Shown in pieces: positions 11,137 to 22,353 of a DNA stretch of 64,000 nt (the first letter of the stretch is position 1; every line of letters starts with the position of its first letter). The stretch is from Hygrophila difformis. Its lineage: Eukaryota; Streptophyta; Magnoliopsida; Lamiales; Acanthaceae. The DNA is taken from contig JAOANR010000015.1 in the NCBI GenBank assembly GCA_030278955.1, positions 39,960,487 through 40,024,486 of the forward strand, read 5' to 3'. A program made the translations under genes and the position numbers. The notes beneath the pieces are model-generated. The model was given only the letters and a program-made list of their open reading frames with translations. It ran no database searches and was not told where the DNA came from.

Positions 11137-13557
11137 CTACTTTTGCACTCGGGCATTCTTGCAAGTACGTTTGTTGTGTCCGGGCATGTGACATAAACGA
11201 CAGGTATTCTTACACCCAACAACTTGGGATGGGATCCGCTTGGTTTTCCTTCGCCCTGGCTGGGATCGCACGTCCAGGGGTCGTATCACTTCGGTCGCCA
11301 CGACCTCAGGTTCTTCCTCGTGTGTGACAGAGATTGGGTAAATGGCCCCTTCGTACGACTTACGGTACATACGAACACTGTAGTATGGGTCCACATAGTC
11401 ATACGGCGAGAAGTGCATGTGCGAAATGCACACCAAAGCATGCGAACAAGGAATGCCGGTGACTTGCCATTCTTTGCATGAGCATTCCCATTTGTTGAGG
11501 TCGACCACCATCCTCAAAGCACCCTGACGAACCTCGTACAAACCCGGCAACGATCGAATGCAAGACAACGGCCTCGACTTGTCCAAATTGGCTTGAATCT
11601 CTATCTCAATTCTGGGGCAAACATTCCGGCCCATTTCCGATGCTTCATTCCTTCGTTCGTCCATCATTGTCATCACATTAACCCTAAGCATATCCACCAT
11701 AGCAGCGGGTGGCAAAACCCTAGCATCTTTCGCCCACTTATTCCAACTCTCCGCTAAATTATTGTTCATCGCGCCCCATCTCATCCTCGGGAAGAATGCA
11801 TTGGCCCACCTCTCTGGTTTCGAACGTGCTATGAATTCCTTGGCATGGTTACCGAATGCATCCACGAGCTTCTTTATGTATTTCTCATAATCGGAGGCGG
11901 TAAGAGCATTCGCAGCAAGGTGGAAAATGTTGCACCATTTACTCTTACGGTGCAAGGGATATTTCGACAAAACCTGTTGCATTAGTGAATAAAGCACCAT
12001 AAGATAAACGATTCGAGCAAGCATCACTGGGACTCGTATACTACAATAGTAAACAAACTTTGGCATACATACGTCAGTCCGAAAATTGTCTATCAAGTGA
12101 CGGAGACATATTGCATGGGCACAGATTGGGAATACATTGCGTACGGCGTTAAGAAGCCCGGCGTGTCTATCCGTGAACAAAACCAACTGCTCGAAAGGGA
12201 AATTTTCGCTTTGGGCCTCAAGCGCTCCATAAAGCTTTTGACAGAACCATCCCCAGCTAAAGTCCGTCTCCGCGTCCACGACTACCAGAAACAAGTATAA
12301 GATACCCAATCAATTAACAACAACAAAACATCAATTAACAACAACAAGATATACATACCGGCGAATGCTAATGTAAATATGTCGTTGTTCGCGTCCTGCC
12401 CAATGACCGTTAGCATGGTCCCTTTCCATTGTGTCTTAAGATGTGTACCATCAAGAAACAACATCGGACGACAACCACTCAAAAAACCCCTCATGCAAGC
12501 GCCCATGCAAATAAACACACGGTGGAATTTCATTGTGTCCGGAAATATTTCCAAGTCGGCGATAGTGCCGGGGTTCGAGGCCTTCAACGATTCGCACATA
12601 CCCCTAAGTTTGTCAAAGGATTTCTCATCCTTTCCATGGATCTCTCTTAATGCTATCTCTTTCGCCAACCAACCTTTATGGTAGGGTATATCAACCGCAA
12701 ATGGAATTTCCACATCAGCTATGGCTTCTCTAGGCGTAAAGGCCGGCGTGCTTCTAACTTTCTCTCTAATGATACTTGCAACCCACTTGGAATTCGCATT
12801 TGGATGGCTTGTACTTTTTATGCGGTCGACACCACATGTATGATTAAGGTTGCAATTACGGATGCCAAATGTATCATCCGATTTAAGGAATGCTGCATAA
12901 ATACGCCATCCACACTCTTCCACCGAACATCTCACTATCACCTTATCCTTCGCATTCTTCACGTATCTAAATCCTCTATTTGTTGCAATGCAATATGACC
13001 GCAATACTTCACGGAACTTACCAACACTCTCAAATGTTTGTCCTTCACCATCAATACGTTGAATGCCACCGGATCGTCCCCCCATGGCCTCTTGCTCTAT
13101 CCGTACCATTGCCAATTGGTTATGGCTTGATGACTCCGGTACATCATCCACCCTACATTTTTCACAAATTATCTCACTACACAATCTAACCAAAACTTGG
13201 CCAATCAAATTATAACCACCGAAGATCTAAAATATCATACCTTCTTCTCTTCGTGTTCGGTACGATGTGAACATTGCACAAGTGTACATTCGTCACCGAG
13301 TGATACCACAACATCAACTTTATATCCGTATCACTTTTGATTCGTACCGGTAGCTTGTCCCCGGGAGCTTCGTATTCCAGTGTGTTTAAAAGAGGATCGA
13401 ACTCGGGCCATCTTTCAAACAATTCAGTATGCACATCCGCCACGGTTGTCTGATTCGTGATGCTTAATGGGTACTTCTCATTCTCATAGTCACATATTAC
13501 TAGCAGATTAAAGCTACTAAAGCTACTGCTTCCCACTTGCTCCCCACTATTACTCAT
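11137..13557 (-). CDS. MULE (MuDR-type) transposase, apparently intact
   Basis: Joining exons 13557-13241, 13152-12359 and 12281-11137 (introns of 88 and 77 bp with GT..AG borders, reading frame kept) gives about 751 residues. The N-terminus has a PB1-like fold signature (KYPLSITNQTTVADVHTELF). Next come the MuDR DNA-binding/zinc region (TNRGFRYV...VRCSVEECGWRIYA), the transposase core with Asp in FLDGTH (about residue 340), Asp in FTDRHAGL (about 408), CLRH (about 429-432) and Glu in NNLAESW (about 548). It ends with a SWIM zinc finger (CSCKEW...CSH) and a CCHC knuckle (CRLCHMPGHNKRTC). All catalytic residues are present. A further 99-bp, frame-neutral stretch at 11974-12072 begins gtatgt and ends cag, and reads unlike the family, so it is probably a third intron (about 718 residues if removed). 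Length is close to maize MURA. The element's ends are not certain. Confidence 0.88.
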
Positions 13558-14726
13558 TCTTTTTCACACCTACAAATAAAACAATATTAAAATAAATATG
13601 GATACGTACGAAACCCATGCAAATACATTCCTACACCTCTAGGTACAACTAAAACCCACCCATATTGCTTCCTGCTCATAATTGAACATCAACAACTACT
13701 AAATTTATTCTACAATGGCATCCCAACCTCACAAAATAAATCAGAAACATTGTAATGACAATACCGAAGCCTCTATGCATCAAATGTCAGTAAATAGCCA
13801 CTATGAATCAGTATGCTTTCCTTAAATATTGACTCTACACACAGTGAAAGAGTAGCTATAAACTGTTCCTTTCACAAAAACACCACTATTGTTGCCATTG
13901 CACATCATTTGAGGTTGTTTTCCTATTCAACATTACGAGAAACATTTCATACAAAGAAGCCCTATTTTTCTTCTTGTTCTCACCTTACAATAGCTAAACA
14001 TTGTTCTTCTCACAAAAATACGAATTATTCTTCTCATTCTACATCATTCCTTAAGGATTTTATCCTCTTCAAGAATGGTAAAAAGTCGGGCAGAAGTTAA
14101 TAAATAAGCCCTATTTTTCTTGTTCTCACCTTCCAATGTCTTCTCCACCGTGCTTGGACGTGTCCCACTGACTCCTTCGCTATGTTGGATCGTTTGCCTT
14201 GAGAAGCTCGGTCCTCCTGCTTGCTCGAGCCCTTTGCTAGCGGGAGAATGGAGAGGACGACGATCGAATAGGATGGAACAGGGAGAGACGTTGGAGGGAG
14301 AGGGAGTTTAGGGCATTGGGGTGTTTTACGTATTTTCTCACGAGGGTATTTGAGTATTTTCATGTTTGCCTTAATTAATGTCATTGTTTAGTTTTTTGTT
14401 TAAGTTTGCTAATTGGTAGTGCCTAAACTCTAATGATTTAAAATGTGGGGTTTTGACTGAAATAAAGTTTGGTTGATGGGGACTGGGCTGGGGTTTTCCC
14501 TTGCTTTCTTCTTTGGTCAATTGTGGTATTGAACGAACATGCTGGACTACTACTTGTAACGCATATGGACTTCTCACATTAAGAAATACATGTTTGGGCT
14601 TTGTACTTGAGATTACATGTAATGGTCTTCTCTAATTAATGATGTTTTTAGTCTAATGAAAACCGAAATTAACCTTATCAATGCATAGAATTTCTATTTT
14701 ATTTAGATAATAGAAGTGGCTAGCTT
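13558..14726. other. Upstream region of the MULE transposase; possible terminal repeat
   Basis: No recognisable gene. 14100-14330 is gene-leader-like and richer in GC. The block at about 14420-14496 (reverse complement starting gcccagtccccatc) resembles 1036-1115 in inverted orientation and could be the right terminal repeat of a 13-kb MULE. No 9-bp target duplication was found to support this. Confidence 0.3.
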
Positions 14727-14988
14727 CAATCCTGTTCCAGTGCAGCCCCACCACTCACCTACACCTGCAGTCATGTTGGGACATCTAAATTTTGTAATAG
14801 GAGATCTTAACTTTTTGATGTTTATATTTTTGACACCATAAAAATAATAGCATTTATCACAAAATTTTTAAGCATCACAAAATAAATTCTCATCACAAAA
14901 ATAATACTCCACATCACAAAAATTTTGAAATATCACAAAATAGTAATCTCTCATGCTGCCTGCAGGCAGCTGCACTGTATTTGTTCCC
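14727..14988. mobile_element. MULE-type MITE with 9-bp target duplication
   Basis: A 262-bp element flanked by the 9-bp direct repeat ggctagctt (14718-14726 and 14989-14997). Both ends carry cagtgcagc close to the terminus in inverted orientation. The interior has several atcacaaaa motifs. The 9-bp duplication is the MULE hallmark. No coding capacity. Confidence 0.75.
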
Positions 14989-15013
14989 GGCTAGCTTGTT
15001 TTATTATGTACTA

Positions 15014-15275
15014 CTTCCTCTTTCTCTTTTAATTGCACACATCCTGCATTTCACACTATCCAATACATATTTTTAAATGTCAATAACTCAAATTATACAT
15101 AAGTAAAAATTATAAAAAAAAATAATATTATAAAACTACGTGATTAGATGAATCTAACAAGATCTCACTTCACTATGTTTTATCTTACGTAACTATACTA
15201 AAAAAAATTGATCAAAGTTACTTAATGAATAGTAACTACTATGCAAATGGAACAATTATATGAGAACGGAGGAAG
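15014..15275. mobile_element. Stowaway-like MITE copy 1
   Basis: 262 bp between TA dinucleotides. The termini are cttcctctttc and gaacggaggaag, variants of the CTCCCTCCGT inverted repeat. The interior shares the phrase aatctaacaagatctca with the other copies (15303, 24599, 26469, 30184, 57175, 63106). Confidence 0.85.
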
Positions 15276-15302
15276 TATAATCATTCTCAAATTACCATTT
15301 TA

Positions 15303-15562
15303 CTTCCTCTGTTTTTCAATATTTGCTATGGACCCACTCGACAGCAGTCCAATGCACATTTTAAACCACTAATAACTCAAATTCGGTACAAGTAAAAATT
15401 CTAAAAGTTCGATATTTAAAAACTACACGATAAAACGAATCTAACAAGATCTCATTTGATTATTTTAACTTTTATAACTATGATAAAATTTTAAGTCAAA
15501 ATAGATGTGTGAACAGTGTTGAACAATCAAATGGTGCCTTCTTTAGAAAACGGAGGAGGACG
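15303..15562. mobile_element. Stowaway-like MITE copy 2
   Basis: 260 bp between TA duplications, ends cttcctctgttt and aaacggaggaggacg. It lies only 27 bp from copy 1 in the same orientation and has the conserved core with ctaacaagatctcattt. Confidence 0.8.
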
Positions 15563-15880
15563 TATAATATAAAATGATGTACTAATTTTTAACTTACATA
15601 ACTTGAACTTCTACTTATCCCTTTTTTAAAATGATTATTAAATAATGGCATGTGTGGACTGAGTAGTGAATAGTGGGCGGGCACTGGCCTGGGTGGGGAG
15701 GCAGGAAGAATACTCTGCAGTGAAGGCCGGTGAGCTGCGGTGCGGTGCCGGGCAGTGGCATTGCCTCTTCGATTTTACACCAATGTTTTCTTCTAAATAA
15801 ATCCACCAATAGTATCTTTTTATTTAAAGATGATGTTTCATAATATCTAAAGTTTACACTTCGATCTTTTTTCATCTTCT
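15563..15880. other. Non-coding spacer
   Basis: AT-rich, with a GC-richer patch around 15675-15765. A 93-codon reverse ORF here has no recognisable domain and ends in low-complexity lysine codons. No supported gene. Confidence 0.5.
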
Positions 15881-16044
15881 TTTTTTTAGGAGCCATTGAA
15901 GGCCTGGAAAGGGGTGGTGGGAGCCCATGCCAAACAATTACAAAGGGGAAATAAAGGGAGGGATATGGGGCCGGTGGGGAATCAAACCTCCAACCTTCCG
16001 TTGGAAGTTAGAGGACTTAAACAATTGGGCTAAGTCGTCATCCC
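15881..16044 (-). mobile_element. tRNA-derived SINE, reverse orientation
   Basis: Read on the minus strand it has box A (cttagcccaattg), box B (ggtttgattcccc), the C-rich middle and a tail ending ttcaatggctcct plus poly-A. The flanking direct repeat is about ttttttcatctt (15867-15878 and 16047-16058). Same family as 23978-24145. Confidence 0.85.
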
Positions 16045-16224
16045 CTTTTTTTCATCTTTTTTGAATTGCGGCAGAATTGTCAATCTACGAAAATTTGTTT
16101 TCCACTTCCTTTATCTATTTACTTCCCTTTTTTTTTTTTTGTGTCACGGACGTTACTATAGTGGTTGTTATATTTTTAATTTATTGCCAATAGTGAATAA
16201 GGGAATTAGTTTTTTTTAATATAT

Positions 16225-16300
16225 ATATATAAATATTGACACTCATACATGGACAAATGTGTGTGAGAGTTCAAACCACAAATTACAAATGTGGAATTAA
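16225..16300 (-). mobile_element. SINE 3' fragment (type 1 tail)
   Basis: Reverse complement of the 3' part of the SINE at 160-333: gacactcatacatg, then gtgtgagagttcaaaccac and aattacaaa. The tRNA-like head is missing. Confidence 0.65.
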
Positions 16301-17114
16301 TTTTTAGTCCAATCATTAAGTTTTTAACTTTTTTTTTTGATGAATCAGCCTAAGAAGGCGAGCAAAGGAATAAAAGAAAAAATGCAAAATGGTTAAGTTT
16401 TTAACTTTCAAACTTATAATTGAATTATAGTAGTATTTTTCTAACATGGCAAAATCACTCTTCCGATTTTATCTTTTCCACCAAATGGTGGAATTGTAAC
16501 CAAAATCGGTGGGGCACGCCGGTTTTATCCGATTTCAGTTCCGCCGGTTCTAGTTAACCCCCCACCCCCGGTTTTTTTTTAAATTTTTTTACGCATTCTT
16601 TTTTGTAATACCGGGCAAAACCGTCCCCAAACCGCCAAAAGTCGAACAAAACTATCCCAAAACCACTCAATCGAAAAACTGTCATTTTTTTTTCTAAAAC
16701 AGAAAAAAAAAAAAAAAGTAAAACAGTCATTAACCGACTGTTTGAAATCTTTCCCAAACTAAAATAGGACAAAACCGAACACAAACAACCGGTTTTGGTT
16801 AAAACCGGTGGTTCGATTTTAAATGGACAATTACTCTAATAGCCCAAAAAAGTCCCCACCTAACATTTTATAATTAATTAATTAATTTTACAGTGTATTC
16901 GAGTGCATCATTCGATATTTTGAATGCATGATTTTTGCTTCGCTCTTCTAAAAAAAACATGCATGATTTGAAATTTCACTTGTTAGACTTTTTAAAGCAA
17001 GTGGTTTGAGTAATTGAGTAATTTTTTTATTTTTATTTTTATTTCTTTTAATTTGGTTCGATAATCATACGAGTTTTTAATTGAATCAATTTGAACTCTT
17101 CTCCATACAAATCT
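16301..17114. other. Non-coding DNA with CCGGTTTT motif cluster
   Basis: 16500-16820 carries many accggtttt/aaaaccgg motifs in both orientations, typical of transposon subterminal DNA, but no terminal repeats or target duplication were located. The rest is AT-rich. No gene. Confidence 0.4.
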
Positions 17115-17119
17115 ATTTG

Positions 17120-17514
17120 TGTTATAGAAATAACTATATTTATTTATGTATATGTATAATAAAATGGTATATGGCTTATTAGCTTGTGTTTATAGTGGAA
17201 GTATTGTAATGGAAATTGGGATTAAATGGTGAAAGAAATGAAGTTTAAAGGTGGGATAATAAAATGGATAAAGTGTAACAATTATGGCATGAGATGAAAC
17301 AAGTATTAAGCTTGCACAAAATTTTTTCTCTCTTTTCTCAATACATTACATAGGCTATTTATAAACTTTTTTATCCTCTCACTATTTACTAACCTCATAA
17401 TCAAGGCATATGCATTTCAAGACTTTCACATGTCTAACCTTATGATCAAGGCACGAACATGGATATTCACATGTTGAACACTAGACATTCACAATCTTGT
17501 TTACATGCATAACA
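17120..17514 (-). repeat. 3' LTR of the Copia element
   Basis: 395 bp, TG...CA termini. In element orientation it begins tgttatgcatgtaaac. Nearly identical to 22354-22748. Confidence 0.97.
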
Positions 17515-17526
17515 CTCCCCCTTGAA
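17515..17526 (-). other. Polypurine tract
   Basis: On the minus strand the sequence ttcaagggggag directly abuts the 3' LTR, the expected position and composition of a polypurine tract for plus-strand priming. Confidence 0.85.
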
Positions 17527-17652
17527 TGTCGTCAATACGAAGAATATGCCTCGTTAAAACCTTACTTGGAAAAAACCCTATGGGAAAAAAATCCAAGTTA
17601 GGAAAAAGAGTACATGATTCTTGCATATTTACTTCTCCCCCTGATCAAAGCA

Positions 17653-20600
17653 TCAGTTGAAGTTCTTTAGTTGGCGCATCCCAATGCTTTTCACCAACTT
17701 TTCGAATGTTGCTGTTGGTAGTGCCTTGGTAAATAAATCTGCAAGATTATCAGCTGAACGGATTTGCTGCACATCTATTTCACCATTTTTCTGTAAATCA
17801 TGAGTGAAGAAAAATTTTGGTGAAATGTGTTTCGTTCTATCTCCTTTAATATACCCTCCCTTCAATTGTGCTATACAAGCTGCATTATCTTCATATAAAA
17901 TTGTTGGGGGTATCTTTTCTTCAGTAGCTATGCCACAATTTTTCAATATATGGTGCATCAAAGATCGCAACCATACACACTCTCGACTGGCTTCATGAAT
18001 TGCTAAAATTTCAGCATGATTTGAGGAAGTAGCAGTCAAAGTCTGCTTCATTGATCTCCATGAAATTGCAGTACCACCACATGTAAAAACATAGCCAGTT
18101 TGAGATTTGGCTTTATGTGGATCTGATAAATATCCGGCATCAGCAAAGCCGATTATTTCATGTCGAGAGTCATTTGGGTAAAATAACCCAAGATCAATAG
18201 TTCCTTGGAGATAGCGAAATATGTGTTTAATTCCATTCCAATGTCGTCTAGTAGGAGATGAACTGAATCTCGCTAATAAATTTACTGCAAATGATATATC
18301 TGGTCTAGTGCAGTTTGCAAGATACATTAAAGCACCTATGGCACTTAAATATGGGACCTCTGGTCCAAGAATTTGTTCACCTTCCTCTTGTGGTCTAAAC
18401 GGATCCTTTTTTATATCAAGTGACCTTACGACCATTGGAGTACTCAATGGATGTGCTTTATCCATATAAAATCGCTTTAATACTCTCTGAGTATAAGCTG
18501 TTTGATGGACAAAAGTTCCATTATTTAAATATTCAATTTGCAGACCAAGACATGATTTGGTTTTACCAAAATCTTTGATTTCAAACTCCTTTTTTAGGTA
18601 TTCAATAGCCTTTTGGAGCTCCTCTGGAGTTCCAATCAAGTTGAGATCATCAACATAAACTGCAATGATTACAAACCCTTGTCCATTTTTCTTAATGAAA
18701 ATACATGGACAAATTGGGTCATTTGTATAACCCTCTTGTATCAATGACTCACTGAGTCGGTTATACCACATTCGCCCGGACTGTTTCAGTCCATATAGGG
18801 ATTTTTGTAATTTGATGGAATACATATGTCTAGGATTTGATTCATATGTCTCTGACATTTTTAATCCCTCTGGGACCTTCATATAGATATCTGTATCTAA
18901 ATTTCCATATAGATACGCAGTAATAACATCCATCAATCTCATTTCAAGATTTTGATGGACTGCTAAACTGATAAGATATCTAAATGTTATTCCATCCATT
19001 ACGGGGGAATATGTTTCATCATAATCAAATCCGGGTCTCTGTGAAAACCCTTGGGCGACTAATCTCGCTTTGTATCTGACAATTTCATTTTTGTCATTTC
19101 TTTTTCTTACAAAAACCCATCTGTATCCAACTGGCTTTATATTTTCTGGTGTTTTGACAATCGGTCCAAACACATTTCGTCTAGCCAGGGAATCCAATTC
19201 AGATTGGATTGCATCTTTCCATTTTGGCCAATCTTTTCTTTTCCGACATTCATCAACCGAATTTGGTTCATGATCCTCGTCATCATTTATGATGTCAAGT
19301 GCTATGTGGTACGAGAATACATTATCTATGATAATTGCATCTCGATTCCAAACATTTCTGCTTGTGACAAAATTGATTGATATTTCATTATTTTCAAGTT
19401 CATTCTCCTCTGGAGCTGCAAGTTCCTGCTCCTCTGGAGCTACTTGCTCTTCAAGAGCTTCTTTTTCCTCTGGAATATTTTCTGTAATTTTGTCACTTTC
19501 AATTATTTGTGATCCTCTTTTCTTTCGAGGATTTTTATCTTTTGAACCTGGTGGTCTACCACGCTTCAAGCGTGCAGTAGATTCATCTTTGGCACTTGTA
19601 ATTGGTCCCTCTGGGACATTAATTTTGATAGGAACATTTGCTGCCGGTATAAGAGATTTTGTTACTCTTTTAGAGTCGCATAATGCGTCCGGCAATTGAT
19701 TTGCAATACTCTGCAAATGTACAATTCTTTGTACTTCTAGTTCACAATCATTTGTACGAGGATCGAAGAAATCTAACGGTGTTTTCCAGTTGATTTCTTT
19801 TTCTTTCTTCGGTTGATTTCTGTCTCCCCCTAATGTCGGGAAATGAGATTCGTCAAAATGACAATCTTTGAATTTCGCAGTAAATAAATCACCAGTTAAT
19901 GGTTCGAGATATCGAATAATCGATGGTGATTCATACCCGACATATATTCCCAATCTACGTTGGGGACCCATCTTTGTGCGCTGAGGTGGTGCAATCGGGA
20001 CATACACAGCGCAACCAAATATTCTGAGATGGGATATATTGGGTTCATGCCCAAATGTTAATTGTATAGGGGAGTATTCATGATAATGTGTCGGCCTTAA
20101 CCGCACCAATTTTGATGCATGTAATATTGCATGCCCCCAAGCTGTCAATGGCAATCTAGATCTCATTAATAATGGTCTGGCAATTAATTGTAAACGCTTT
20201 ATAAGCGATTCAGCAAGTCCATTCTGTGTATGGACATGAGCAACAGGATGCTCAACTGTTATGCCAATTGACACGCAGTATTCATCAAACCTCTGCGATG
20301 AATATTCACCAGCATTATCCAACCGGATATTTTTTATTGTATAATCATGGAACTGTGCTCGTAATTTAATAATTTGAGCAAGTAATTTTGCAAACGCATG
20401 GTTGCGAGATGATAATAATGATACATTGGACCATCGTGTTGATGCATCAATTAGCACCATAAAATATTTAAATGGTCCACATGGTGGATCTATAGGTCCA
20501 CATATATCACCCTGAATTCTTTCAAGAAAACTGGGGCTTTCAGTTCCCACTTTTGTTGGTGAATGTTTGGAAATTAATTTTCCTTGGGAGCAAGCAACAC

Positions 20601-21357
20601 ATATATAATCATTATGTTGCAGCAATTTTTGTCCCTTTAATGAATGGCCATGACTATTTGTAATAATTCGCCTCATCATTGTAGAGCCGGGATGGCCTAG
20701 GCGATCATGCCATATCATATATTCATCAGTAAACCTATGGCTTCCAATAGACCTCTGGCCTATTTTGGGATGATATATATTAGTGGGCCTCTGGCCATTA
20801 ATAAACCTCTGATTTATTTGGGGAATATTAGACCTGTGGTCTAAGTGATAATTTTCAATTGTATTTATCTTTGAAAAATACAATCCAGAAGACAGAGCTG
20901 GTAATTTTTCCAATATATATTTCTTACCATGTGTGGTATTTGTAATTAATAAATATTCGACATTCTCTGAAGTCGATGTCTCGAGATGATACCCATTTTC
21001 TCGGATATCTTTAAAACTTAATAAATTTCTTCGAGACTTGGGAGATAGGAGTGCATTTTTCACAATTAATTTTGTTCCCTCTGGGAAAATAAGGTTGGCT
21101 GTGCCAATTCCTTGTATAATATTTGCACTACCACATATTGTGTTTATGCTTGTATCTCCCATTTTTAAATTGGAAAAATACCTTATGTCTTTTAGTATCG
21201 TGTGCGTTGAAGCACTATCAATAAGACATATATTATCACTTTTATAATTCCCCATTTTGCTGTAATTAAAACAAGATATAATTAATATTAAAACAAGATT
21301 AAATATAAGTGAAACAACACAATGCATAATAATATAGCAGAAATTAAAAAAATTCAA
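17653..21357 (-). CDS. Copia pol polyprotein (protease-integrase-RT-RNase H)
   Basis: One open frame of 1234 codons with no stop or frameshift. The plausible start is the internal methionine near 21255 (MGNYKSDNICLIDSASTH); the 34 residues upstream are hydrophobic and likely non-coding. Domains in order: aspartic protease (LIDSASTH), integrase zinc region (WHDRLGHPG ... CVACSQGK) and catalytic core (GDICG, RLDNAGEY, NGLAES), an acidic/basic linker, reverse transcriptase (DVITAYLYGNL, SLYGLKQ, VYVDDL) and RNase H (GFADAGYLSD ... LYEDNAACI). It ends with ADLFTKALPT, the usual Copia C-terminus. All catalytic residues seem present. No gag zinc knuckle precedes it, so gag would have to come from another element. 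Confidence 0.95.
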   Translation of the reverse strand: MNFFNFCYIIMHCVVSLIFNLVLILIISCFNYSKMGNYKSDNICLIDSASTHTILKDIRYFSNLKMGDTSINTICGSANIIQGIGTANLIFPEGTKLIVKNALLSPKSRRNLLSFKDIRENGYHLETSTSENVEYLLITNTTHGKKYILEKLPALSSGLYFSKINTIENYHLDHRSNIPQINQRFINGQRPTNIYHPKIGQRSIGSHRFTDEYMIWHDRLGHPGSTMMRRIITNSHGHSLKGQKLLQHNDYICVACSQGKLISKHSPTKVGTESPSFLERIQGDICGPIDPPCGPFKYFMVLIDASTRWSNVSLLSSRNHAFAKLLAQIIKLRAQFHDYTIKNIRLDNAGEYSSQRFDEYCVSIGITVEHPVAHVHTQNGLAESLIKRLQLIARPLLMRSRLPLTAWGHAILHASKLVRLRPTHYHEYSPIQLTFGHEPNISHLRIFGCAVYVPIAPPQRTKMGPQRRLGIYVGYESPSIIRYLEPLTGDLFTAKFKDCHFDESHFPTLGGDRNQPKKEKEINWKTPLDFFDPRTNDCELEVQRIVHLQSIANQLPDALCDSKRVTKSLIPAANVPIKINVPEGPITSAKDESTARLKRGRPPGSKDKNPRKKRGSQIIESDKITENIPEEKEALEEQVAPEEQELAAPEENELENNEISINFVTSRNVWNRDAIIIDNVFSYHIALDIINDDEDHEPNSVDECRKRKDWPKWKDAIQSELDSLARRNVFGPIVKTPENIKPVGYRWVFVRKRNDKNEIVRYKARLVAQGFSQRPGFDYDETYSPVMDGITFRYLISLAVHQNLEMRLMDVITAYLYGNLDTDIYMKVPEGLKMSETYESNPRHMYSIKLQKSLYGLKQSGRMWYNRLSESLIQEGYTNDPICPCIFIKKNGQGFVIIAVYVDDLNLIGTPEELQKAIEYLKKEFEIKDFGKTKSCLGLQIEYLNNGTFVHQTAYTQRVLKRFYMDKAHPLSTPMVVRSLDIKKDPFRPQEEGEQILGPEVPYLSAIGALMYLANCTRPDISFAVNLLARFSSSPTRRHWNGIKHIFRYLQGTIDLGLFYPNDSRHEIIGFADAGYLSDPHKAKSQTGYVFTCGGTAISWRSMKQTLTATSSNHAEILAIHEASRECVWLRSLMHHILKNCGIATEEKIPPTILYEDNAACIAQLKGGYIKGDRTKHISPKFFFTHDLQKNGEIDVQQIRSADNLADLFTKALPTATFEKLVKSIGMRQLKNFN

Positions 21358-22337
21358 AGCGTAATAAAAACAATATAATAATATTGTATCATTGAAGAAA
21401 TTTGTATATCTTTCGATGATATATTTAGCATATCAATAATGGCCTTTTGTAATATTTATATTGTCGTACTTTAGCAAGGTTTATTTCAACCTTTATTTGC
21501 TTTATTTATCAATAATTCTCGGTAACTAGTACCAATTCATTAGTCGTACGACAAATTATGGGACTATGTCCTCCTGCCATATTGATAGCATTTTTCTTCA
21601 ATTGCTTCGCCTTTTAGAGGCATAATTTCTGGCAATTATTTTGCCATTTAAGAATCTGACTCTGTCAGTACACACCAAACTAAAGACCCACGAAATCTCT
21701 TGGTATAACCGAACTAAGATTTATGGACTCTGTTGGTATTAATGTCATTTTTATTAATATATTGTCACATATCTCAATCGTGACATTATTCTGAACATGA
21801 CTGATTTATATCATTTACAGACTTATAGTCTTGCAGTCATTATGATGCCCCGCATTTGGGATTTCAGCCAAAAATCTTTATTTTATCAAAGAGCTGTCAT
21901 TTGCCCCCACATTAAGGGAACTGTCACTATCTCTTATCAAAAATAAGAATTGGCAAAATGCTTATTTCCCATATATAGACCAATATGATCTTTTGACCGT
22001 TTTGTTTTTCTAGGTCTTGGCCTGTGGCCGTATTTTTTTTTTCTGCGGTTTAGGCCTGTGGCCGTATTTTTTTTTATAATGGTCTTTTCTAGACCCATTG
22101 TTTCCAAATAAATCTTAATATCCATATTTCAAGATAAATAATTAATCCCCGGATCTTTCCAACGGCATAGATTCCTGTTTTGAAAAATTAGTCATAACTG
22201 ATATTGAAAATAGTTGTAATATATTACCTCAAGTGATTTTCTTCTGGATTTGAAAAATTTTGGCAGAACCCCGGTATGAATCAAATTTACAACAGAACTC
22301 CAACAAAACCTTGGTAGAATTGGCAAACTCTAATAGA
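21358..22337 (-). other. Copia leader region without recognisable gag
   Basis: About 980 bp between the primer-binding site and pol. It has many stops in all frames on the element strand. It includes a duplicated phrase (taggcctgtggccgta or close, near 22012 and 22050). In autonomous Copia elements gag would lie here. Confidence 0.7.
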
Positions 22338-22353
22338 GCTCGTGCTGATAATG
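22338..22353 (-). other. Primer-binding site
   Basis: Minus-strand sequence cattatcagcacgagc lies directly next to the 5' LTR. It resembles the atcagc-type site of many plant Copia elements and that of the second Copia element at 63854. Confidence 0.8.

Noticed and set aside
16554..16784. 76-codon reverse ORF in the CCGGTTTT cluster
   Set aside because: Made of phenylalanine/lysine homopolymer codons from poly-A/T runs; no domain.
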